DNA of 57,334 nucleotides from UBA4874 sp002399435 (lineage in GTDB: Bacteria; Bacillota; Clostridia; Caldicoprobacterales; DTU083): assembly GCA_036823195.1 (NCBI GenBank), contig DAISGI010000015.1:1-57334 (forward strand), in the 5' to 3' direction. The position numbers and the translations under genes were made by a program. This document shows, piece by piece, positions 33,929 through 41,938 of this stretch. The notes under the pieces are model-generated. The model had not been told where the DNA came from and ran no database searches. It saw nothing but the letters and a program-made list of their open reading frames with translations. How positions within the stretch are numbered: position 1 is the stretch's first letter; the number at the start of each line of letters is the position of its first letter.

Positions 33929-35278
33929 TCATTTGTCCTGAGAAACAAGCTCAACACGAAGCTCGCTGCAGGTATTCAGATCTCCCAGCAGCTCCGGCTT
34001 CAGGGTAAGGGTCTCCATCTCCCCCGGCGCAACTTTTCTCTTTCGGACAGAATATATCTCATGATCATCACATTGCACTGCGATGCGGACATTCCGGTAA
34101 ATCCCATCCACCCGGAAAAACAGCTTGAGTCCTTCCGGATGCTCTCCACGACCGGCGTACTGGGGCACGACATATTTGATGCCGTCCGAGGCCACCGTTT
34201 GAATCCCGTCGCTTTGGCAGCCTGCTTCTGCTGCCACGTCCTTATTCTGGTCCTGCGCGGATCCGCCTGTTTTCCTGTCTTCCCCCGGCACGCTTCCCGC
34301 ATCTTTCTGCTTCCGAATATATTCGGCTGCGCAGCGGCCTGCGGTAATGCTCTCCCGGGTTACAAAGTCCACCAGATCGTGAACGTGCACCACGTTGCCG
34401 CAGGCAAAAATGCCTTCCACACAGGTTTCCATGGTCTCCTTCACAATCGGCCCGGAGGTAAGCCGATCCAGCGGAACACCGGCCTCTCTGGAAAGTTCAT
34501 TTTCCGGAATCAGTCCTACGGACAAAAGCAGAGTATCACAGGGAACATATTCTTCCGTTTCCCGGATGGGCTGCCGGCTGGAATCCACCTGTGCAACGGT
34601 AACCCCCTCCAGCCGTTCCTTTCCGAAGATGTTGGTCACCGTATGGCTGAGTTTCAGGGGAATCTGATAATCCTCCAGACACTGCACGATGTTTCGGTTC
34701 AGGCCGCCGGAGTAAGGAAGCAGCTCACAGACCATCCGGACTTCCGCGCCTTCCAGAGTCAGCCGCCTTGCCATGATCAGTCCGATATCGCCTGAGCCCA
34801 GGATGACAACCTTCCGGCCAGGAAGATACCCGTCCATATTGACAAACCGCTGGGCAGTACCGGCGGTATAGATCCCGGCCGGACGGGAACCCGGAATATT
34901 CAGGGCACCCCTTGTCCGCTCCCTGCACCCCATGGCTAGCACCACAGCCTTCGCTTTTATTTTCATCAGCCCATCGGTTCGGTTGATCGCGGTGATGGTC
35001 CGATCCCGGCTGAGATGCAGCACCATGGTATCGCATTTATACGGAATCCCCTGTTCCTCCACCTGCTCCACAAACCGTTCGGCATATTCCGGGCCGGTCA
35101 GTTCCTCGCCAAAATAGTGGAGTCCAAACCCGTTGTGAATGCACTGCTGCAGAATGCCGCCCAATTCCTTATCCCTTTCCAGGATGAGAACCTTTTCGAT
35201 TCCGTTCTTCCTGGCTTCCAGGGCAGCAGCCAATCCTGCCGGCCCGCCGCCGATCACTGCCAAATCCACGTTCAGCAT
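33929..35278 (-). CDS. FAD-dependent NAD(P)-disulfide-type oxidoreductase of the glycerol operon
   Basis: A 449-residue flavoprotein. The N-terminus MLNVDLAVIGGGPAGLAAAL has the dinucleotide-binding GxGxxG; a second site reads RKVVILGSGDIGLIMARRL (about 160-178), the NAD-binding domain; the FAD-closing motif is CVEGIFACGNVVHVHDLVDF (about 293-312). The start at 35278 is chosen because its ATG overlaps the upstream gene stop by seven bases; the open frame runs further upstream but lies over that gene. It follows the GlpA-like protein and would act with it in glycerol-3-phosphate oxidation; the C-terminal 60 residues have no Cys-rich motif. In many databases this protein is annotated only as NAD(P)/FAD-dependent oxidoreductase. 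Confidence 0.9.
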   Translation of the reverse strand: MLNVDLAVIGGGPAGLAAALEARKNGIEKVLILERDKELGGILQQCIHNGFGLHYFGEELTGPEYAERFVEQVEEQGIPYKCDTMVLHLSRDRTITAINRTDGLMKIKAKAVVLAMGCRERTRGALNIPGSRPAGIYTAGTAQRFVNMDGYLPGRKVVILGSGDIGLIMARRLTLEGAEVRMVCELLPYSGGLNRNIVQCLEDYQIPLKLSHTVTNIFGKERLEGVTVAQVDSSRQPIRETEEYVPCDTLLLSVGLIPENELSREAGVPLDRLTSGPIVKETMETCVEGIFACGNVVHVHDLVDFVTRESITAGRCAAEYIRKQKDAGSVPGEDRKTGGSAQDQNKDVAAEAGCQSDGIQTVASDGIKYVVPQYAGRGEHPEGLKLFFRVDGIYRNVRIAVQCDDHEIYSVRKRKVAPGEMETLTLKPELLGDLNTCSELRVELVSQDK

Positions 35279-36732
35279 GATGACCCCCTCTTTTCCACCA
35301 ATAATTCGGATCCTTTGCCTTTTTTCGTCACTTTTTCTTCCGGTATCCGCAGCTCCCTTGCAAGGATGGCTGCCACTCTGGGCGTGCAAAATCCGCCCTG
35401 GCATCTGCCCATCCCGGCCCGGGTCCTCCGCTTGACTCCGTCCAGGCTCCTGGCGCCTGCCGGCCTCCGGATGCTGTCCACGATTTCTCCCTCCGTAATT
35501 GTCTCGCACCGGCATATCACATTTCCATACAGAGGATTTTCACGGATCAGCCTCTGCTTTTCCTCATCCGTCTGTTCCCGGAATCGGACGATGGGTTTTC
35601 GGACAGACTGAAAATCGCCCCTGGGAACCAGCGGCAGCCCTTCCTTTTTCAAAAGGTCCACCGCATATTCCCCTATGGCGGGGGCGGCGGTCAACCCGGG
35701 CGATTCGATTCCCACCACATTCAGGAAGCCTTTTACTGTCCCGGATGCTTCTATAATAAAGTCTCCGGTATCCGGGGTTGCCCGCAGCCCGACAAAGGAG
35801 GTGATGACATCGCGGAACGGAAGTTCCGGCACGGATTTGCCTGCTTCTTTTCTTACCTTTTCCAGTCCTTCCGCCGTCGTGCCGACATCGTCCTTTTCTG
35901 AAACGTCCAGGGACGTGGGCCCCGTCAGCAGATTGCCGTCCACGGTAGGTGTCACCAGGACGCCCTTCCCCATTTTGGTCGGCGTCTGAAAGATCACGGA
36001 ATGTACCAGATTGCCCTGACTTTTATCCAACAGCAGGTACTCCCCTTTCCTGGGATGAATGGTAAAGCTCCTCTCCTGCACCATCTCCGATACAATCTCG
36101 CCATAAACCCCGGCAGCATTAACCACATAGGATGCACGGATCTCTCCCTGCTCCGTCGTCAGCACAAAATTCTCCTGCCCTTTTTCCATGCTTTTTTCCT
36201 TTCGGATATCCAGTACGCGGCAGTCCCGCTTCAGATCCACCCCGTTCTGAACGGCATTTTCCACAGCTCCCAGAGCCAGCTCATAGGGACAGGTAATTCC
36301 TGCCGTCGGCGCATAAAGGGATCCCACCACCCGGTGGGATACATTGGGCTCCATGGCGACTGTCTCCTTTGCATTGAGCAGCCGGAGACCGGGCACTTTG
36401 TTCTGAATCCCGTTCTGGTACAGCTGCTCAAGAACCGACCGGTCCTCTTCATTGAATGCCAGAACCAGCGAACCGATCCGTTTGAACGGAACCCCCAGCT
36501 CCCGTGTAACCTGCTCCATCAACGCATTTCCCCGTACATTCAGAAGACTCTTCAAAGTACCATGCTTTGCATCATAGCCAGCATGCACGATGGCACTGTT
36601 TGCCTTGGTGGTCCCCATGGCCACATCTTCTTCCTTTTCCAGCAGGCAGACGTTCAGCTGATATCGGGAAAGCTCCCTGGCGATAAAGGCTCCTGTCACT
36701 CCGGCACCAATCACCGCTGCGTCATAAACCAT
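35272..36732 (-). CDS. GlpA-like FAD-dependent glycerol-3-phosphate dehydrogenase with C-terminal BFD-type Fe-S domain
   Basis: An approximately 486-residue flavoprotein that should oxidise sn-glycerol 3-phosphate to dihydroxyacetone phosphate. The N-terminus is MVYDAAVIGAGVTGAFIARE (GxGxxG), followed by GTTKANSAIVHAGYD and the DAO fold; at the C-terminus is a bacterioferritin-associated ferredoxin-like [2Fe-2S] domain with VICRCETITEGEIVD (about 410) and CQGGFCTPRV (about 449). The start at 36732 has GGGGG and TAGGA upstream. It is directly preceded by the attenuator hairpin at 36785-36837 and by glpP. A homologous L-2-hydroxyglutarate oxidase is a possible alternative, but the operon context favours glycerol phosphate. 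Confidence 0.9.
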   Translation of the reverse strand: MVYDAAVIGAGVTGAFIARELSRYQLNVCLLEKEEDVAMGTTKANSAIVHAGYDAKHGTLKSLLNVRGNALMEQVTRELGVPFKRIGSLVLAFNEEDRSVLEQLYQNGIQNKVPGLRLLNAKETVAMEPNVSHRVVGSLYAPTAGITCPYELALGAVENAVQNGVDLKRDCRVLDIRKEKSMEKGQENFVLTTEQGEIRASYVVNAAGVYGEIVSEMVQERSFTIHPRKGEYLLLDKSQGNLVHSVIFQTPTKMGKGVLVTPTVDGNLLTGPTSLDVSEKDDVGTTAEGLEKVRKEAGKSVPELPFRDVITSFVGLRATPDTGDFIIEASGTVKGFLNVVGIESPGLTAAPAIGEYAVDLLKKEGLPLVPRGDFQSVRKPIVRFREQTDEEKQRLIRENPLYGNVICRCETITEGEIVDSIRRPAGARSLDGVKRRTRAGMGRCQGGFCTPRVAAILARELRIPEEKVTKKGKGSELLVEKRGSSC

Positions 36733-36784
36733 TTGTCCTACCCCCATCCATAATTTCAGACTCTAATCTCAAGCAAAATCAAAT

Positions 36785-36837
36785 AAAAAAGAGTCACGCA
36801 AAGAAAGACAGGCTTCTGTCCATTCTTTTTGTGACTC
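36785..36837 (-). promoter_or_regulatory. Terminator-type attenuator upstream of the glycerol oxidation genes (GlpP target candidate)
   Basis: On the minus strand a long stem (outer arms GAGTCAC and GTGACTC, inner arms GGACAG and CTGTC with mostly paired A/T-rich segments between) ends in TTTTTT at 36790-36785. It lies 36 bases after the glpP stop and 53 bases before the GlpA-like start. This is an intrinsic terminator in front of the operon whose regulator is encoded directly upstream. In Bacillus subtilis GlpP binds the leader and prevents termination when glycerol 3-phosphate is present; the same logic is likely here. No conserved RNA-binding motif could be checked by eye. Confidence 0.8.
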
Positions 36838-36873
36838 CGTTTTCTCCGCACAAATTATTCTGTTCGTTCAGGC

Positions 36874-37467
36874 CTATAAACTCCATAGACCAATCTTGCC
36901 AATGGATGCCCCCACGGCACCGGCCTTCAGAATCCCAATGATGTCGCGCTTGGAATCCACCAATCCTCCGGCAATGACAGGTATGCGCACCTCTTTGCAG
37001 ATCCTGCTGATCACATCCGGCATTACTCCCGGCATGACCTCTATCATATCCGGTTTTCCGGACTGAACCTGCCGGATCGCGGTACGATAGGACTGACTGT
37101 CAATAAGAAAAAAGCGCTGGATGGCAAAAAGTCCCTTCTCTTTGGCACGGCGAATCAGATTCCCACGCGTACTGATGATCCCGTCCGGCTGAATCTTTTC
37201 CGCAATATAGTCCACTGCCCTTCCATCACTTCCCAGGCCTTCCACAAAATCCATGTGGACACAAGCGCTTTTGCCTCTTTCCTGGATTTCCTTCACCAGG
37301 TGCTTCAGGTTGAAGATGTCGGAATTCAGCAGGAAGATCGTCGTAACCTCAGAAATCAATGCCGCCTTCATTCCTTCGTCGTCGCGTACTGCCGCTATAA
37401 TCGGGTTATCCTGCAACCGTTCCAACAATTCACTGATGAGACGTTCCCTCCCAATTCGGTGTGGCAT
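36874..37467 (-). CDS. glpP: Glycerol-3-phosphate responsive antiterminator
   Basis: A TIM-barrel RNA-binding regulator of 197 residues. Family marks: NPIIAAVRDDEGMKAAL, IFLLNSDIFNLKHLVKEI, ACVHMDFVEGLGSDGRAV, DGIISTRGNLIRRAKEKGL, MIEVMPGVMPDVISRI and PVIAGGLVDSKRDI, ending with GAVGASIGKIGLW. The ATG at 37467 is the first start compatible with the promoter at 37480-37508; an upstream ATG at 37530 lies before that promoter. A TTG near codon 14 would give a protein closer to the Bacillus length, but its spacing to the GGGAGGG upstream is too long. The leader would be only about 6-8 bases long. The gene stands at the head of the operon it most likely controls. Confidence 0.93.
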   Translation of the reverse strand: MPHRIGRERLISELLERLQDNPIIAAVRDDEGMKAALISEVTTIFLLNSDIFNLKHLVKEIQERGKSACVHMDFVEGLGSDGRAVDYIAEKIQPDGIISTRGNLIRRAKEKGLFAIQRFFLIDSQSYRTAIRQVQSGKPDMIEVMPGVMPDVISRICKEVRIPVIAGGLVDSKRDIIGILKAGAVGASIGKIGLWSL

Positions 37468-37479
37468 CGCTGCGCCTTT

Positions 37480-37508
37480 AATATACTCCAAACCGTAAAT
37501 CGTGTCAA
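37480..37508 (-). promoter_or_regulatory. Consensus promoter of glpP
   Basis: -35 TTGACA (37508-37503) and -10 TATATT (37485-37480) with a 17-base spacer on the minus strand. Transcription should start six to eight bases after the -10 box, that is within a few bases of the ATG at 37467, so the mRNA would be nearly leaderless unless translation starts further in. Confidence 0.8.
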
Positions 37509-37560
37509 GTTTTACAGAACAACGGAACATTTACAAAACAAACCCAGTTTGAATTTTTTC

Positions 37561-38739
37561 TTACAGCGTAATCTGTCTTCCCCGTACTGCCCATTCGGCA
37601 CCGGCTTCCGAAGGCAAAATGCCTTTCGCGCAGCAATCTTTCATTCGCTCATAAAGGCCGTCAATCCAGACGATTTTCTTCTCCTTATCGTAACGCCGGA
37701 CGGCGTCCGGGAAATCCGGGATATTGGGAACGGAACGCTGCATGGCATCAATGCACAGCACATGGGAATAAGCTGTATGCAGATCGCAGGGAACTCCGCC
37801 CTTTCCATGAACGGCATCCATCATGATCCAAAGTTTATTGGCCACATTCCGGTTGGGGTCCCCATACGACTTCTCCCTGCCATCCCGAAAACGGACAGTG
37901 ATCCCTTTCCCGCTTTCCGGGCCGTCAAAATAAGCAGTGCCGTTTTCAAACTCATATTGGAAAACCGGCCCCAGGGATCGATGTACCGCGTGGGTGGCAT
38001 AATAGCGCAGTTCTGCGCCGGAGGTGGTGGTAACCCGGACTGCGGCCGTATCAAAGTTTTCGATTTTGTTGGCCCGGTACAGCTCCGCCTCCACCTTTGC
38101 CGGAACCGCAGCGGTATTTTCCCTGTCCCCCAATACATAAAACATATTGTGCAGATAATGCGCCGTAGCGTTGTTGGCTACACTGTCCCGAATCATATGA
38201 CCCTGTCCGTCGCTCATCTTCCCTGCCCAGCTCCGGGCAAAATAGTTTTTGTCCCTGGGCCAGAGGATCATGGTTTTCAACAGCACCGGCCTTCCCAGGT
38301 CTCCCTGCCGGATATCCTCCTTCAAATCACGAACCGCCCTGCTGAAGGACCACTGAAAGCCGATCCCCACCAACAGCCCGGTGGATTTCTGAACCTCCAT
38401 CATCTTCCTGGCTTCCTCCGGCATAGCACTGATGGGTTTTTCACACAGTACATGACTTCCCTTCTCCAGTGCCATGCATACCTGCGCACAGTGAAAATGA
38501 ATGGGGGATGAAATGACAGCAAGGTCCGCCTTTCCGGAGCGGTAAAAATCCTCCATGGTATCATACCGGGGAATCCCTGCCCGTTTTATTTCATCATATC
38601 TCCGGCATCCTTCCGGAAAAGGATCCACCACCCCTGCAATCTCTGCGTGATGCTCCCTGCCATGATCCAGCAAAGCATTCACATAGGTATTTCCATATCC
38701 TCCGATTCCGACCAGCAAAATAGATGTTTTCTCCTCCAT
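37561..38739 (-). CDS. Gfo/Idh/MocA-family NAD(P)-dependent oxidoreductase
   Basis: A 392-residue dehydrogenase. The N-terminal Rossmann fold opens with SILLVGIGGYGNTYVNALLD (GxGxxG near residue 12), VISSPIHFHCAQVCMALEKG precedes the catalytic motif CEKPISAM (about 92-99; Lys of EKP), and the C-terminal sheet domain is of normal length. Members oxidise or reduce sugars, inositols or glycosides with tightly bound nicotinamide cofactor. The ATG at 38739 has GGAAGGGG just upstream. It is the last gene of the block that runs from the Old Yellow Enzyme homologue; the flavoprotein and SDR genes lie just upstream. A T-rich end follows near 37550, but no strong hairpin is seen. Confidence 0.9.
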   Translation of the reverse strand: MEEKTSILLVGIGGYGNTYVNALLDHGREHHAEIAGVVDPFPEGCRRYDEIKRAGIPRYDTMEDFYRSGKADLAVISSPIHFHCAQVCMALEKGSHVLCEKPISAMPEEARKMMEVQKSTGLLVGIGFQWSFSRAVRDLKEDIRQGDLGRPVLLKTMILWPRDKNYFARSWAGKMSDGQGHMIRDSVANNATAHYLHNMFYVLGDRENTAAVPAKVEAELYRANKIENFDTAAVRVTTTSGAELRYYATHAVHRSLGPVFQYEFENGTAYFDGPESGKGITVRFRDGREKSYGDPNRNVANKLWIMMDAVHGKGGVPCDLHTAYSHVLCIDAMQRSVPNIPDFPDAVRRYDKEKKIVWIDGLYERMKDCCAKGILPSEAGAEWAVRGRQITL

Positions 38740-38877
38740 TTTCCCCTTCCTTTCTGTTCTGATCTGCTGATTCCCCTGCATCTGTACTATCCTTTTCATC
38801 CCGTAGGACTACTTGCCAGCGTAAGGCCCTCCCGCCTCAAAACTCTGTTCATAGAGCCATTTCATACGAATCCATTG

Positions 38878-40869
38878 TCATCGCAGAACGTTTCCCTTCC
38901 GGTAATCCGCCCAGACATTTTCAAACCAATCGTTTTCCTTTGGAATGGGACGGACTGGCCGCCAATGCATGCTGCAGCTGCCGTTCCCATAGGATACCTC
39001 CTGAATCCGATCCGACAGAAAAGCATCCTCAGATACGGAAAAGCGGAAGCTTTCCTCCAGTCCTTCCGCAGGCAGCTGTCCCTGCGGATCCGCAATCAGA
39101 TAAGAGCCCCTGCTCTTTCCTCCCTGACGGATATAATCCACAATGGCGGAAAGATAGGCAATCTGCGTAATCAGCAGATCCAGATTCTGATAAGCATAAT
39201 AAAGTTCCGAAGGAGAAGACAGACAGGTCTGCTCCCGGAAAGAGGCAAGATCCCCTTTGGCTTCCTCCAGGGCGGCCTGTGCCCCAGAAAGGGACCGAAT
39301 ATGAGCTCCCGCATCCGAAGTTCGCCTGCCAATTCGCTCCCTCATCTGCCGGACATTGCTTTCCGGATCCGTCTTTTCCAGCAGAGCCTCCCCCAGACGG
39401 ATCCTGGCTTCCAGAACCGGCCCTGTCTCCTGCAGAAAACTTTCCCAATCCACGGGTTCGCCTGCGTAGTTTGCGGCAATGTACTGAGCTGCCCGGGTAC
39501 TTCCCACCTGTCCGGAATTCAGGGCACTGCCTCCCGGGCGATAAATGCCATGGCTGCCGTTCCCCTCGCCCACCGGGAAGAAATGGAGAAGGTTGCTTTC
39601 CCACCAGAGACTGCCGGACAGGCCGCCGTTGTTGTGCTGGGCACAGACGGCGATTTCAAGATAGTCTTTCTCCAGGTCAATCCCGTGATTCCGGTAAAGA
39701 TCCACGGCAGGCTGATTCATGTGTTTCAGCCTCTCAATCGGCGTCCCGAACAGGGCGCCGGAGTTCTTCAGATAGGTATGGCTTTCCCTTCCCAGAATAT
39801 CGAAATTCAGATCACCGCCGGAGGAACCCGCCGGATTTCGGGTATAATCCAGAAAAACCCTGCGCCCTTTCCGTACAGTTTCCCGATAAACCAGGATGTC
39901 GATCAGGGAAGAGCCGAATTTCAGCACTTTTCCCGGATCAAAAGGCCACTGATACCCTTTCAGGAATATCGCATCCAGCATTTTCCCGGCATCCGGAAAA
40001 GTATCCGAAAGGAACTCCCTTTCGTCACTGCCATCCTTTTTTGTGGAAACGTAGCGCGGCAGCACCTGCTGATAGGTGCCGGAAAGATTCCACCGGAACT
40101 GGATGGAAGCAATCCCATACTGGGACTCCGTCAGGTTTTTGCCTTTTGCACCGGCTTCCAGGGCAATACCGGTCCCGCCGGTCTGGCTTTCGGGATAGAC
40201 CGAGGTGTGGTACAGCCCGGCCGGACCGCCTGTGGCATAGACAATGTTGGTGCAGCGAAATATCACATATCGCTCATCGGGGCTCTCCGGATGATTCCGG
40301 TCCAGGGCCAGCAGCCCCACGGCGCGGCTTTTGTCCCGGTTGGTCAGTACGGCAATCGCCTGGTATCCGTCAAAAATCCGTATCTTTTTCTGCAGTACCT
40401 GTTTCTGCAAGCACTCTGTCATCATTCTGGAAGTGAGAGGCCCGGCGGATGTGGCCCGCTGCCGCGGATCATGGTCGGTTTGATAACCCACATATTCCCC
40501 AAAGCGGTTATGGGGAAAGGGCACCCCAATTTCCACCAGATGATGGAAGCACCCCACCGACATGGCGGCTTCCGCCAGGGCAATGTCGCCGTCCATGGCC
40601 CCTCCTTTAAAGAGCGTTTCTGCCATATCCATGACGGAGTCCGGGGTATCACCGCCCAATGTCAGCTTATAATAGGTCTGCTTGTCGGAGCCGGTGTTCC
40701 GGGAAGTCCCCATGTTCCAGCCTTCCGTTATCAGAGCGATATCCTTCTGCCCAAAATGAACCAGCCGGTCCGCGGCATTCAGACCCGCCGCACCGGATCC
40801 CACCACCACCGTATTCAGGGAAAAGGTCCGGATGCTGCGCCCGCAAAGGGAAATGCGTTCCTCTTTCAT
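38878..40869 (-). CDS. FAD-binding flavoprotein, fumarate reductase/succinate dehydrogenase A-like
   Basis: A 663-residue flavoprotein. The FAD Rossmann motif reads NTVVVGSGAAGLNAADRLVH (about 19-38); NTGSDKQTYYKL follows; further motifs include ALEAGAKGKNLTESQYGIAS and the C-terminal FAD-closing stretch GIYRPGGSALNSGQVGSTRA (about 472-491), as in fumarate reductase, aspartate oxidase and APS reductase alpha. No partner Fe-S subunit is adjacent. AGGAGG precedes the ATG at 40869; the stop of the SDR gene is three bases away (40872), so the two are coupled. It probably oxidises or reduces a carbon skeleton in the pathway of this block, rather than acting in respiration (inference). Confidence 0.85.
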   Translation of the reverse strand: MKEERISLCGRSIRTFSLNTVVVGSGAAGLNAADRLVHFGQKDIALITEGWNMGTSRNTGSDKQTYYKLTLGGDTPDSVMDMAETLFKGGAMDGDIALAEAAMSVGCFHHLVEIGVPFPHNRFGEYVGYQTDHDPRQRATSAGPLTSRMMTECLQKQVLQKKIRIFDGYQAIAVLTNRDKSRAVGLLALDRNHPESPDERYVIFRCTNIVYATGGPAGLYHTSVYPESQTGGTGIALEAGAKGKNLTESQYGIASIQFRWNLSGTYQQVLPRYVSTKKDGSDEREFLSDTFPDAGKMLDAIFLKGYQWPFDPGKVLKFGSSLIDILVYRETVRKGRRVFLDYTRNPAGSSGGDLNFDILGRESHTYLKNSGALFGTPIERLKHMNQPAVDLYRNHGIDLEKDYLEIAVCAQHNNGGLSGSLWWESNLLHFFPVGEGNGSHGIYRPGGSALNSGQVGSTRAAQYIAANYAGEPVDWESFLQETGPVLEARIRLGEALLEKTDPESNVRQMRERIGRRTSDAGAHIRSLSGAQAALEEAKGDLASFREQTCLSSPSELYYAYQNLDLLITQIAYLSAIVDYIRQGGKSRGSYLIADPQGQLPAEGLEESFRFSVSEDAFLSDRIQEVSYGNGSCSMHWRPVRPIPKENDWFENVWADYRKGNVLR

Positions 40870-40871
40870 GG

Positions 40872-41645
40872 CTATAACCTCCTGATATGAAACCCGCCGT
40901 CCACATCGATGGCCTGGCCGGTGGTGTAAGCCAGCTTTCCCGAGCAAAGGGCGGACACGGCATTGGCGATATCCTGCGGCTCTCCCCAGCGCCTGATCGG
41001 AAGGAGACCTTCCGAAATCATCCGGTCATACTTTTCCGAGACCGTCTTTGTCATATCGGTCCGGATGATGCCGGGCCGGATTTCATACACCGGAATACCG
41101 TCCCCGGCCAGTCGGTCCGCAAAGAGTTTGGTCATCATTCCCAATCCGGCTTTGGACATACAGTATTCTCCCCGGTTGATGGAGGAAGTGTATTCCGAAT
41201 TGGAGGATATGGTGATGATAACGGGACGGAAGGCAGGATCCTGGGCCTTTGCCTTCAGCATATCCTTTGCAATGGCCTGGGTCAGGAAAAATGTGCCCTT
41301 CAGGTTGATGCCGATGACAAAATCAAAGCTCTCCTCCGTCATCTCCAGAAGATCCGCCCGTACTTTGGGGGCCACACCGGCGTTGTTCACCAGGACATCC
41401 ACCCTGCCATACTTTTCCCGAACTTCCCGTGCAAAGGTTATCCGATCCTGAGAGCAGCCGAGATCCCCATGGAAATAAAACAGATTGCCATTCACGGAGC
41501 GGATCTGCTCCAGATTGTCCCGAATCTTTTCCTCGTCATTGATATCCAGGATTGCAAGTGCATAGCCTTCCTGCGCCAGCTGCAGGGCTATGGCATGACC
41601 GATTCCCCGTCCTCCGCCGGTTACGACTGCTGTTTTCTGATTCAT
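40872..41645 (-). CDS. Short-chain dehydrogenase/reductase
   Basis: A 257-residue classical SDR. TGGGRGIG is the cofactor motif (residues about 10-17), NNAG lies near residue 88, the catalytic Ser and the YCMSKAGLG motif (Tyr and Lys separated by three residues) near 153-161, and the C-terminus ends CSGKLAYTTGQAIDVDGGF, typical of FabG-like enzymes. It is most likely an NAD(P)-dependent alcohol dehydrogenase of the local catabolic pathway. GGGAGGAG stands before the ATG. A set of 52-bp tandem repeats fills the space between it and the upstream LacI gene, so the repeats lie in its leader. Confidence 0.95.
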   Translation of the reverse strand: MNQKTAVVTGGGRGIGHAIALQLAQEGYALAILDINDEEKIRDNLEQIRSVNGNLFYFHGDLGCSQDRITFAREVREKYGRVDVLVNNAGVAPKVRADLLEMTEESFDFVIGINLKGTFFLTQAIAKDMLKAKAQDPAFRPVIITISSNSEYTSSINRGEYCMSKAGLGMMTKLFADRLAGDGIPVYEIRPGIIRTDMTKTVSEKYDRMISEGLLPIRRWGEPQDIANAVSALCSGKLAYTTGQAIDVDGGFHIRRL

Positions 41646-41678
41646 TGCAACTCCTCCCTTTATTCGCTAATTCGTTTC

Positions 41679-41938
41679 GTTCTTTTTCAATCCGTTCTGT
41701 CCCTTGTCAATGTTTCATAATGAGATCCTTACCGATCTTTTTCATCCGTTCTGTCCCTTGTCGATTGTCTCACAAGATCCATATTGTTCTTTTTCATCCG
41801 TTCTGTCCCTTGCCGATTGTCTCACAAGATCCATGTTGTTCTTTTTCATCCGTTCTGTCCCTTACCGATTGTCTCACAAGATCCATATTGTTCTTTTTCA
41901 TCCGTTCTGTCCCTTGTCGATTTTCTCACAATGAGCTC
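41679..41938. repeat. Tandem 52-bp repeats, four to five copies, at the end of a lacI-type gene
   Basis: The stretch TTTTTCATCCGTTCTGTCCC recurs with its last T of CTGT at 41700 (variant), 41754, 41806, 41858 and 41910, that is at spacings of 54, 52, 52 and 52 bases. The units differ by one or two bases. The first (minus-strand) copy overlaps the 3' end of the LacI gene, so the duplications add a frame-shifted tail to the protein. There are no spacers, so it is not a CRISPR array. Confidence 0.9.

Noticed and set aside
38810..38878. Tiny 18-codon open frame after the flavoprotein gene
   Set aside because: No ribosome binding site and no conservation that can be judged; it starts in the stop region of the flavoprotein gene.
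38647..40890. Plus-strand open frame of 747 codons
   Set aside because: It is the antisense of the flavoprotein gene, which has clear FAD motifs, a ribosome binding site and operon context.
41679..41938. CRISPR array
   Set aside because: The 52-bp units are contiguous with no unique spacers and one copy is part of a lacI-type gene.
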